Below, one piece after another: positions 9,066-18,189 of a DNA stretch of 64,000 nt. The translations under genes and the position numbers were made by a program. Under the pieces are notes generated by a model. That model saw only the letters and a program-made list of their open reading frames with translations, was not told the origin of the DNA and did no database searches. Location of the stretch: positions 1,054,001 to 1,118,000 of the forward strand of contig OX621261.1 of the NCBI GenBank assembly GCA_951640165.1, written 5' to 3'. Within the stretch, counting starts at the first letter, position 1. Every line of letters begins with the position of its first letter. This DNA comes from Pseudoips prasinana (taxonomy: Eukaryota > Arthropoda > Insecta > Lepidoptera > Nolidae).

Positions 9066-9335
9066 TTGACAGGCCTGTTGGCGTGGTTCGTAGATACGCT
9101 GCCTTGCACGCCGCAGGTCGTAGGTTCGATTCCCACCCGGGACTGATGTTTGTGTGCATGAACATGACTGTTTGTCCTGAGTCTGGGTGTAAATTATCTA
9201 TATAAGTATGTATTTACAAAAGAAAAGTAGTATATGTAGTATGTCAGTTATCTGGTTTCCATAGTACAAGCTCTGCTTAGTTTGGGATCAGATGGCCGCG
9301 TGTGAATAATGTCCCAGGATATTATTATTATTAAC
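9066..9335 (+). mobile_element. tRNA-headed SINE inserted in LINE D1
   Basis: Head with a Pol III B box GGTTCGATTCC, then TGTGTGCATGAACATG, a TATATAAGTATGTATTTAC linker and the tail CATAGTACAAGCTCTGCTTAG...GGATATTATTATTA. It interrupts the reverse transcriptase C-terminus of D1. Its near-twin is at 15752-16018 because the whole block is duplicated. The tail is shared with SINEs that have a different head (20691 and 27288). Confidence 0.8.
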
Positions 9336-9700
9336 TTTAAACCCATCAAATATCCTACTTAACAACTGTACTAAAATTGCGAACTTTTAACAAGAAGACA
9401 ATTATATGTATTCCAAATTAAACTAACAAAGCAACACAGGCAAACTCCCTACAATGCAAATGTTTATAATAGTAAACGCGTTATCAAAAATGTATGCTTA
9501 CCTTTTGGATGTCGGACAGCTACAGCAGAGACAGACAGCAGTCTTTAGGTCATCCTACTTATATAATAGAATAATAAACATTCATCCACTTACCCTTCGA
9601 GAAACAAAAATAAAATTAAAAACTGGCTACTTCAATTACATTACGACCAAACTGAAATGCAATACCCACAAACTCATATTCCCTACAACCCACAAATCCC
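9336..9700 (+). pseudogene. LINE D1, reverse transcriptase C-terminal remainder
   Basis: Sequence resuming after the SINE encodes, with frame changes, the C-terminal region typical of these LINEs (a basic segment ending LKTGYFNYITTKL). No intact frame. A CA-rich microsatellite follows at about 9700-9772. Confidence 0.5.
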
Positions 9701-9772
9701 ACCCACATCAAACACACAAACATACACACACACACAAACAGACACACACCCACAGACACACACACACACTCA
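9700..9772. repeat. CA-rich microsatellite
   Basis: Imperfect (CA)n with ACACACAAACAGACACAC words. It opens one frame as THTHTH, which is not a gene. The paralogous tract is at about 16391-16482. Confidence 0.85.
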
Positions 9773-9774
9773 TT

Positions 9775-10086
9775 ATTCGTATTAGTAGTGATCGCTGTAC
9801 CGGTGCGGTGTCGGCGAACACGGGGTCCTTAACTACCCCCGCCACCAGTCCAGCCCACACTGAGACGCGAAGCGCACGTCGCTCTTATCAATTTTACCGC
9901 TAAAATATTACGTTCCCGTATCTACTTTTTCCGTTTTTGTGTTTTCTTTCTTTCTAAACTCTCCTGTGACTTTCGCCTTCTATCTTTTGTGAATACCGCT
10001 TGCTTGCGTGTGCAATTAAACAGTGCCGTGCGACACAAGTGTTTTCTTTTACTGACCTCCACGCACGGCCCATGACCGACATCACA
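9775..10086 (+). mobile_element. LTR-like segment with adjacent primer-site-like sequence
   Basis: G+C-richer block ending CGACATCACA and followed by TTAACCTCTGGTGACC, which resembles the end of an insect LTR and the start of an untranslated leader. The copy at 16485-16799 ends the same way. No gag or pol follows. Solo-LTR status is inferred; the 5' boundary was not resolved. Confidence 0.35.
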
Positions 10087-10189
10087 TTAACCTCTGGTGA
10101 CCACAACAATATAAATGAAAGCTTTTATTTATTTTTTGACATGATTAAAACTCTTTTATGACTTATGCTTCCCTGTAATGAAATGTAGA

Positions 10190-10358
10190 ATTTCGACTAT
10201 TACCAGACCTAAATGGATAACGCGCGGCATCAAACGATGTAGCAAAAAGAGACTAGATTTGTTGTGGCAATTTAGACTGAAAAAAATAGAGATACCGAAG
10301 TGGTATACAAATTATTTTCTAAAAAGGTATAAAAAGATTGTAAAAATTAGCTAAAAAT
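10190..10358 (+). pseudogene. Jockey/CR1-group ORF2 linker fragment, copy A
   Basis: Reads KWITRGIKRCSKKRLDLLWQ, the segment between the endonuclease and reverse transcriptase of these LINEs (commonly PWIT.GI..), then degenerates. It ends at the RTE 5' boundary. The longer copy is at 16890-17590. Confidence 0.6.
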
Positions 10359-10360
10359 TG

Positions 10361-13300
10361 GCTGTGTGGTGACGGCCTAGAGAATATCACCACCCCCTCT
10401 CATCCCGTGGGGGGACGTAGAAGTCGTCCCGAGGGAATATATACCAGAGAATGGGCAGCAGCGTTCTTATGAGTACCAATTTCTACCTTACTGCGATCGC
10501 CAACCCGTTTGCCAAGCGTGGCGATTATGGCAGATCCCCTCAAATGAAGGACACAATTAAACCGCGGCCCCCAGTCCCCGGCAGCCCTGCTATTCCCAGC
10601 CGTGGTAACAGCCGTGGTTACGGCAGGGCAGGGGGCGCTAAGAATCCCCGGCAGATTCCGCGTTACCAAAACCGACGACCTCTGGCCCTGGCAACATACA
10701 ACACACGCACACTGCGGACCGACGAGAAGATGATCGAACTGGAGTAAGAATTGAGCAGGTTACATTGGGACATAATAGGATTATCTGAAGTCCGAAGAGA
10801 GGGGGAGGACACGATAATCCTGAAATCCGGGAATCTGTTCTATTTCCGGGAAGGCGACCAACTGTCCCAAGGTGGTGTTGGGTTCATAGTCCACAAGTCC
10901 CTCGTACACAACATAGTGAAAATCGAGAGTGTGTCGACTAGGGTTGCGTACCTTATACTCAGAATTACCAAGCGGTATTCGTTGAAGGTCATACAGGTTT
11001 ACGCGCCGACTTCGACGCACTCCGACGATGAGGTTGAGGTCATGTATGAGGATATTTCTAGAGCCATACATACCTCGAACTCTTATTTCACTGTGGTCAT
11101 GGGGGACTTTAACGCGAAGCTGGGTAAACGATTCGGGAATGAGCTGAAAGTGGTGCAATTTGGAACTGGTGACCGGAATCCCCGGGGCCAAATGTTGGCC
11201 GACTTCATGGAGAAGGAGGGACTCTTTATAATGAACTCCTTTTTCAAGAAGTCGGAAAACCGCAAATGGACCTGGGTAAGCCCCGATGGTAAAACAAAAA
11301 ACGAGATAGACTTTATCTTGTCGACGAGTAGACAGGTGTTCAATGACGTCTCAGTGATCAATATGGTTAAAACCGGGAGCGATCACAGACTGGTCAGAGG
11401 CTCATTGAACCTTAATGTCAAGCTCCAGAGGTCCCGACTGATAAACTCTACGCTCCGACCTTTACCCATCCACATCCAAAACCCTGAACCCTTTCAGCTC
11501 GAACTGCAAAACCGTTTCGAATGCCTAGCAGATTGCGAGGAAGTGGACTCATACCATGACAGGCTCGTAGAAGCTGTCCATACGGCTGGGTCTAAGGTCT
11601 TCAAGGCCCACCGTACAAACAGAACCAAAAAGATCTCTGACTATACCCTGCAGCTTATGGACGAAAGACGGAAAATGGTTCTGACATCCTCTGATGATGC
11701 TACCAGATACCGGCAGCTCAACAGACAGATCTCAAAGTCTTTGACTCGCGACACGCGCCAATTTAATACAAATTGTATTAAAGAAGCCATTGAGCGGAAC
11801 AAAGGCTCTAAAGTGTTTGCAAGAGAACTATCTGTTGGACAGAGCCAACTGACGAAGCTGAAGACTGAGGATGGCAGAATCGTCACGTCTAAACCTGAGT
11901 TGCTGGGAGAGATCGAGAGGTTCTATGGACAGCTGTATGTGAAAACCCAGTCACCTGTCGATAGTTGTGCTTCAGATTCCAGAGCACGACTAACCCAACA
12001 CTTCACCGACGACATCCCGGACGTCAGCCTGTGCGAGATTAGAATGGCTCTCGAACAACTTAAGAACAACAAGGCGCCTGGTGATGATGGAGTTACGGCA
12101 GAGCTTCTGAAGGCGGGTGGTACACCAATCCTACGGACCCTTCAGAAGTTATTTAACTCCGTCATACTAGAAGGTCAAACGCCAAAAGCATGGCACAGGG
12201 GTGTGGTGGTGCTCTTCTTCAAAAAGGGCGATAAAACCCTCTTGAAGAATTACAGACCCATCACACTGCTGAGCCATGTTTACAAGTTGTTTTCGAGGGT
12301 CATTACGAATCGTCTCGCACGCAGGTTTGACGACTTCCAGCCTCCCGAACAAGCCGGTTTCCGAAAAGGCTTTAGTACCATAGACCACATACATACGCTG
12401 CGGCAGGTTATACAGAAGACCGAAGAGTATAACCAGCCATTATGCTTAGCGTTTGTGGACTATGAGAAAGCCTTCGATTCGATCGAAACTTGGGCCGTAC
12501 TGAGGTCTCTCCAAAGGTGCCAAATCGACTACCGGTATATCGAGGTGTTAAAGTGTTTGTACGAAAACGCCACTATGTCAGTGCGACTCCAGGACCAGAA
12601 CTCGAAACCTATCCACTTGCAGCGAGGTGTGAGACAGGTAGATGTTATATCTCCGAAACTGTTCACCGCTGCATTGGAAGATGTCTTCAAGCTTCTGGAC
12701 TGGAAAGGCTTTGGCATCAATGTCAATGGCGAGTACATCACCCACCTTCGATTAGCCGACGATATAGTAGTCATGGCTGAGACCCTTGACGACCTCGGTA
12801 CAATGCTCGATGGCCTCAGCAGAGTCTCTCAACAAGTGGGTCTGAAAATGAACATGGATAAGACGAAAATTATGTCAAACATCCATGTTGCACCCACTCT
12901 AGTTAAGGTTGGAGACTCTGCACTCGAAGTTGTAGAGAACTATATTTACCTAGGACAGACCATCCAACTAGGTAGGTCCAACTTCGAGAAGGAGGTCAAT
13001 CGTAGAATCCAACTCGGCTGGGCAGCGTTCGGGAAGCTACGTAATATCTTCTCGTCCCAAATACCGCAGTGTCTCAAGTCGAAAGTCTTCGACCAGTGTG
13101 TGTTGCCAGTGATGACTTACGGAACAGAGACGTGGTCGCTAACTATGGGCCTTATCAGGCGGCTCAAGGTCACCCAAAGAGCAATGGAAAGGGCTATGCT
13201 TGGAGTTTCCCTGCGAGATCGAATCAGAAATGATGAGATCCGCAGGCGAACCAAAGTCACCGACATAGCCCTAAGAATTGCCAAGCTGAAGTGGCAGTGG

Positions 13301-13530
13301 GCAGGGCACATAGCTCGTAGAGCCGACGGCCGCTGGGGCAGAAAGATTCTCGAGTGGCGACCACGAACCGGAAGACGCAGCGTGGGCAGGCCCCCTACAA
13401 GATGGACCGATGATCTTGTGCGGGTCGCTGAAAAACGCTGGATGCGGATAGCGCAAGACCGGCAATTGTGGAGATCTTTGAGGGAGGCCTTTGTCCAGCA
13501 GTGGACGTCTTTCGGCTGATATGATGATGA
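10361..13530 (+). mobile_element. RTE-clade LINE, nearly full length
   Basis: 3.17-kb element starting GCTGTGTGGTGACGG and ending in a short TGATGA-type 3' tail, the usual RTE terminus. One long frame encodes endonuclease plus reverse transcriptase. No clear target-site duplication: the left flank is a Jockey-like fragment and the right flank is segment X, so the element sits at the junction of two different blocks. Two short relatives occur in the window: the head-plus-tail derivative at 2726-2975 and a 5' scrap at 28386-28427. Confidence 0.9.
10451..13519 (+). pseudogene. RTE ORF: AP endonuclease + reverse transcriptase, one in-frame stop
   Basis: The ATG at 10451 opens a frame broken only by TAA at 10745-10747, after which 922 codons run uninterrupted to 13519. 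Order: Arg/Pro-rich leader; endonuclease with ATYNTRTL, GLSEVRREGED, VVMGDFNAKLG and TGSDHRLV; fingers NYRPITLLSH; palm FVDYEKAFDSIE; RQVD; LADDIVVMAE; thumb; C-terminal KWQWAGHIARR and GRPPTRWTDDL typical of RTE. The stop removes the first catalytic strand from the downstream frame, which also lacks an ATG. RQVD (usually RQGD) and LADD (usually Y/FADD) are further probable damage. Neighbouring ORF1 is absent, as in many RTEs. Confidence 0.88.
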
Positions 13531-13798
13531 TAACAATGACGATGTATCGACAAAAATAGACCCTCTAAGCCATATCCTGAACATTGGATTAGCTTCAGAT
13601 ATTTGCCTAGACAAACTAATAAAGCCTCTCTTTAAAAATAGAAAAACGATATGTAGAATTCTATAAGTCTAGAGCTCTCTGGTCGGTATTCTCTACAATC
13701 ATCAAGTATATAATATAGGCCCAAATTGATTCTTACTTCGAAAAGAAAAGAGGAATATGTTTGTTGCAGAACTAAAAGGTTGTCGAAAGTATAAGACA
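13531..13798 (+). pseudogene. Segment X copy 2, paralogous to 4573-4850
   Basis: Begins directly after the RTE tail with AACAATGACGATGTATCGAC and continues collinearly with copy 1, apart from a short deletion near 13558. The open stretch reads DPLSHILNIGLASDICLDKL. It lies 100 bases upstream of the zinc-finger splice acceptor, so it may be intron or an older exon of that gene. Confidence 0.45.
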
Positions 13799-13898
13799 AA
13801 AAACAGGGCCATTTACGATTTTTTTTGTTTTTATATATTCTAAAGTTTAAATAAATAAAATAAAAAAATAAATAAATGAATTCTGTAATAATTTTCAG

Positions 13899-14985
13899 GG
13901 GCACAGGAGGACAACAAAAGACAAACCGTGACTTATGACACCAAAATGTCCTCGAGCAAACTATTTTCGGGCGACAAATACTATCAATGTGACGTGTGCC
14001 AGAAGTGTTTTAGTAGAAAGCAAACTTTAGTGAGACACCTTTGCGTTCACACTGGTGTACAGCCACGTGCCATGTGACGTGTGCCAGAAGCGTTTCAGCC
14101 AAAAAGGCAAATTAAATACGCACCTTCGCGTACACACTGGTGAACGACCCTATAAATGTGACGTGTGCCAGAAATGCCATAGCACAAAGAGCAATTTAAT
14201 TGCACACCTTCGCGTACACACTGGTGTACGGCCCTACAAATGTGACGTGTGCCAGAAGTGTTTCTGGCGAGCAGGCATTTTAAAAGAACACCTTCGCTTA
14301 CACACTGGTGATCGACCCTACAAATGTGACGTGTGCCAGAAATGTTTCAATCGTAAAGGCACTTTAAATAAGCATCTTCGCGTACACACTGATGAACGAC
14401 CCTACAAATGTGACGTGTGCCAGAAGCATTTCAGACAAAAAGACAAATTAAATACGCACCTTCGCGTACACACTGGTGAACGACCCTATAAATGTAACGT
14501 GTGCCAGAAATATTATAGTACAAAGAGCCATTTAAATGAACACCTTCGCGTACACACTGGTGTACGGCCCTACAAATGTGACATGTGCCAGAAGCATTTC
14601 AGTCAAAAAGGCAAATTAATTACGCACCTTCGCGTACACACTGGTGAACGACCCTATAAATGTGACGTGTGCCAGAAATGTTTCTGTCAAGCCGGCATTT
14701 TAAATGAACACCTTCGCTTACACACTGGTGATCGACCCTACAAATGTGACGTGTGCCAGAAATGTTTCACTCAAAAAGGCAAATTAATTGCACACCTTAG
14801 CGTACACACTGATGTACGGCCCTACAAATGTGACGTGTGCCAGAAGTGTTTTAAAAGTAAAAGTCATTTAAAGAAACATCTTCGCCTACATACTGGTTAA
14901 CGATCTTATGTGTAGGGTATGCCTGAAGAGTTTCAGTTTTAGGAGTACTTTTATTGCACATATCCGACTACACGCTAGCACAAGG
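13899..14985 (+). pseudogene. C2H2 zinc-finger gene, terminal exon with 12 fingers, broken
   Basis: A good acceptor (TGTAATAATTTTCAG, AG at 13897-13898) precedes an exon that reads AQEDNKRQTVTYDTKMSSSK, then finger 1 (CDVCQKCFSRKQTLVRH). One extra base near 14061-14071 shifts frame before finger 2. Fingers 2-11 are then intact in one frame to a TAA at 14898-14900, each an 84-bp repeat with TGERPYKCDVCQK linkers. A twelfth finger (CRVCLKSFSFRSTFIAH) follows the stop, itself shifted. Such arrays bind DNA in the nucleus. The downstream edge abuts LINE D2 at 14985. It could be a pseudogene or a recent duplicate; earlier exons were not found. Confidence 0.8.
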
Positions 14986-15745
14986 CGTCTCTCAGAGTAG
15001 TATAATAATAATAATAATAAGTCATTTATTCTCTCTCACTAAGTACACACAGGTTTACAATTATAATAGCATCATAGCATATGACGAAACTTTGTGAGAG
15101 ACTGGTGCTTGATGTAGGTTTGATACCTGTATTACAAGTCACCAGTGCTATATAGTATACTCGGACCATGTCTCTTCCTGGTGTGCATCAATGACTTATG
15201 TCTTCAACTACTTTGTAACGGGAAAATATTTACGTATTCTGACGATACAGCCGGAGTATTCCACGGAGAGACTTGGGAAGGAGTGTAGCGCATTGCCGAA
15301 AATGGCCTCCATTGCCTTAGCCAATGGCTCAGAATCAATCTTCTTACCCTAAATATTTTAAATAACCTAATACATACAGTAATAACATTTTCCAAAACTC
15401 ACCTTAAAAACGTTAACATTAAAGCTCATTCATGTAATTACCCTATTAGTATTAACTGCTCCTGTCTATCTATAAATAAAGTCACACATGTCAAGTGCCT
15501 AGGTGTTATCTTAGATGAGAAGCTAACTTGGGAACCCCATATAAGTCTCGTTACGGGTCGCACTAGGAAGCTTATTTCGGTTTTCAAAAAACTCTGACAA
15601 GCTGCTAAGTTTTCTCTTCTACGTAATATTTATTATGCGTTAGCCCTATCCATTCTTGGATGCTGCGTAGGGGTTTGGGGTGGTGCCTTTAAAACCGACA
15701 CGATTCAATTAGAAAAGGTTTAAAGGTAATTACTGAAAGTAACCA
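14985..15745 (+). pseudogene. LINE D2: decayed reverse transcriptase
   Basis: Paralogue of 8441-9060. It starts inside the GVPQG region (GCGTCTCTCAGAGTAGTAT), is interrupted by a 147-bp insertion, and continues with TYSDDTA and VKCLGVILDEKLTWE. Stops and indels are scattered. It joins the zinc-finger exon at its left edge. Confidence 0.7.
15005..15151 (-). mobile_element. 5'-truncated retroelement tail with 7-bp target-site duplication
   Basis: Interrupts LINE D2. TAGTATA is present on both sides (14998-15004 and 15152-15158), while the D1 paralogue has a single copy. On the minus strand the insert ends GAGAGAATAAATGACTTATT followed by ATT repeats, a polyadenylation signal and simple-repeat tail. 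Confidence 0.65.
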
Positions 15746-15751
15746 ACCAAG

Positions 15752-16018
15752 TTGACAGGCCTGTTGGCGTGGTTCGTAGATACGCTGCCTTGCACGCCGC
15801 AGGTCGTAGGTTCGATTCCCACCCGGGACAGACGTTTGTGTGCATGAACATGCCTGTTTGTCCTGAGTCTGGGTTCAAATTATCTATATAAGTATGTATT
15901 TACAAAAGAAAAGTAGTATATGTAGTATATCAGTTATCTGGTTTCCATAGTACAAGCTCTGCTTAGTTTGGGATCAGATGGCCGTGTGTGAATAATGTCC
16001 CAGGATATTATTATTATT
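15752..16018 (+). mobile_element. tRNA-headed SINE inserted in LINE D2
   Basis: Near-identical to 9066-9335: same head with GGTTCGATTCC B box, TATATAAGTATGTATTTAC linker and ATTATTATTA tail. It lies at the same place within the host LINE, so it was present before the block duplicated. Confidence 0.8.
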
Positions 16019-16482
16019 AACTTTAAACCCTTCAAATATCCTACTAAACAACTGTACTAAAATTGCGAACTTTTAACAAGAAGACAATTATATGTATTCC
16101 AAATTAAACTAACAAAGCAACACAGGCAAACTCCCTACAATGCAAATGTTTATAATAGTAAACGCGTTATCAAAAATGTATGCTTACCTTTTGGATGTCG
16201 GAGAGCTACGGCTAGACGACAGCAATCTTTAGGTCATCCTTCTTATATAATAAAATAATATACATTCATCCACTTACGCTTCGAGACACAAAAATAAAAT
16301 TAAAAACTGGCTACTTCAATTACATTACGACCAAACTGAAATGCAATACTCACAAACTCATATTCCCTACAACCCCAAATCCCACCCACATCAAACACAC
16401 AAACATACAAACACACACAAACAGAGACACACCCACAGACACACACCCACAGACACACACCCACAGACACACACACACACAC
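16019..16482 (+). pseudogene. LINE D2 C-terminal remainder and CA-rich microsatellite
   Basis: Collinear with 9336-9772. The CA tract (about 16391-16482) has additional ACACACCCACAG units compared with copy A. No intact coding frame. Confidence 0.55.
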
Positions 16483-16484
16483 TT

Positions 16485-16799
16485 ATTATTCGTATAAGTA
16501 GTGATCGCTGTACCGGTGCGGTGTCGGCGAACACGGGGTCCTTAACTACCCCCGCCACCAGTCCAGCTCACACTGAGACGCGAAGCGCACGTCGCTCTAA
16601 TCAATTTTACCGCTAAAATATTACGTTCCCGTATCTACTTCTTCCGTTTTTGTGTTTTCTTTCTTTCTAAACTCTCCTGTGTCTCCCGCCTTCCATCTTT
16701 TGTGAATACCGCTTGCTTGCGTGTGCAATTAAACTGTGCCGTGCGACACAAGTGTTTTCTTTTACTGACCTCCACGCACGGCCCATGACCGACATCACA
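16485..16799 (+). mobile_element. LTR-like segment, copy B
   Basis: Collinear with 9775-10086 and ends CGACATCACA followed by TTACCCTCTGGTGACC. Same caveats as copy A. Confidence 0.35.
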
Positions 16800-16889
16800 T
16801 TACCCTCTGGTGACCACAACAATATAAATGAAAGCTTTTCTTTATTTTTTGGCATGTTTAAAACTCTTTTATGACTTATGCTCCCCTGT

Positions 16890-17590
16890 TATGAAATGTA
16901 GAATTTCGACTATTAGCAGACCTAAATGGATAACGCGCGGCATCAAACGATGTAGCAAAAAGAGACTACATTTGTTGTGGCAATTTAGACTGAAAAATAT
17001 AGAGATACGGAAGATGTAAACAAATTATTTTCTAACCCTTTTAGAAAATAATTTGTTTACCTCTTCCGTACCTCTATTTTTTTCAGTCTTAATTGCCACA
17101 AAAAATGTAGTCTCTTTTTGCTACATCGTTTGATGCCATTACAAAGACATTAAAAAGATTGTAATATTTACTCAGAAAGCTCAAAAATGCTACTAAATCA
17201 AAACAAGCACAAATAAAGCTAAAGCTACCTGGAATATAATAAACTCTACTAAGCCTATTGTGCCCAAGTCTAGCATTGAAGTAATTACTGAGAATGATAA
17301 GAATATTACAAATCACAAATTGATAGTAGAATCTTTTAACAATTATTCTGTAGACCTAGCGCAACCAAAAGACAATAACCAAACATACAAGAAGACAAAC
17401 ACCCTAATATAAATAATTAATTATGGAACCAACCACACATAGTAATAATAATAAATAACCTCACGAACACAAGTAGTACTGGTTATGATGATATACACAC
17501 CAGTGTAGTTAAGTCGGTGGGTCCCATTAAAGCGCCTTTATTAGGTGACATTGTAAATAAATCATTACAAAATCGATGAAGTTACACGGG
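16890..17590 (+). pseudogene. Jockey/CR1-group ORF2 linker fragment, copy B
   Basis: Reads KWITRGIKRCSKKRLHLLWQ, is interrupted by an inverted duplication (17035-17137), then resumes with TWNIINSTKPIVPKSSIEVI and later SSTGYDDIHTSVVKS. This is the order expected between the endonuclease and reverse transcriptase. Frame changes and stops make it a pseudogene. The following D3 element starts near 17593. Confidence 0.65.
16939..17137. repeat. 96-bp inverted repeat, 7-bp spacer
   Basis: Left arm 16939-17034, spacer 17035-17041, right arm 17042-17137, near-perfect. The left arm is native LINE linker sequence (compare 10195-10345) and the right arm is its reverse complement. The paralogous copy A lacks the second arm. 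Confidence 0.9.
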
Positions 17591-17592
17591 TT

Positions 17593-17976
17593 GGCCCAAT
17601 GCGTCCAAAAAACTCAGAGCTTAACAAACCCAATGACGGTCGACCCCGCCCAATCATTGTAAAATTATTACGACGACGGAAAAGAGACGAATTGGTAAAA
17701 ACAGCAAGATCCAGGCGTAACGTTACATCTGAAGGAATTACCGCAGGACCATCGCAAAAATTCTATTTGAATGAGCGGCTTACCAAGGCAAACCGTGATT
17801 TATTTCGTGACGCTAGATTACGAGCTCAAAAACAAGGTTTCCGTTTCTGTTGGGTTCGCCACGGAAACATCTACGTTACAAAAGCAGATAATCAACAGCC
17901 TTTTCGCATTCGCTCAGCCGAGGATCTGGAACGAACATTGGGTGATTGTACTTCGGTTGAACCCTCTCAACTTTAA
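17593..17976 (+). pseudogene. LINE D3 ORF1, C-terminal (baculovirus FP-like) domain
   Basis: 125-codon frame from ATG 17599 encoding the nucleic-acid-binding C-terminal domain seen in CR1/Daphne-type LINE ORF1 proteins and resembling the baculovirus FP protein fold. Typical segments are RPRPIIVKLLRRRKRDEL, KFYLNERLTKANRDLF and RFCWVRHGNIYVTKAD. The expected N-terminal coiled-coil and PHD-like half is missing, so ORF1 is 5'-truncated at the junction with the preceding LINE fragment. ORF2 follows about 215-300 bases downstream on the same strand. Confidence 0.75.
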
Positions 17977-18189
17977 GGTTTTAGATGCATACAGTGCAAG
18001 TAATGTAATTATCATAAGTTATATTTTCACACTTAACTCAACACAACTCACCCACCATATTACACTCCTATACAAAGAAAACCAACACATTTCAGATTAT
18101 CAGCTATCACTGTTAACTATGCTCTACTTCTCCAGAGATGATTTCCCCTGGGTTCAATCCTCGTACTATTTAGTTAATCTACATTTGCT

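Noticed and set aside
9454..9903. 149-codon open frame ending in a His/Thr repeat
   Set aside because: Runs from a decayed LINE through a CA microsatellite into an LTR-like piece; no single gene.
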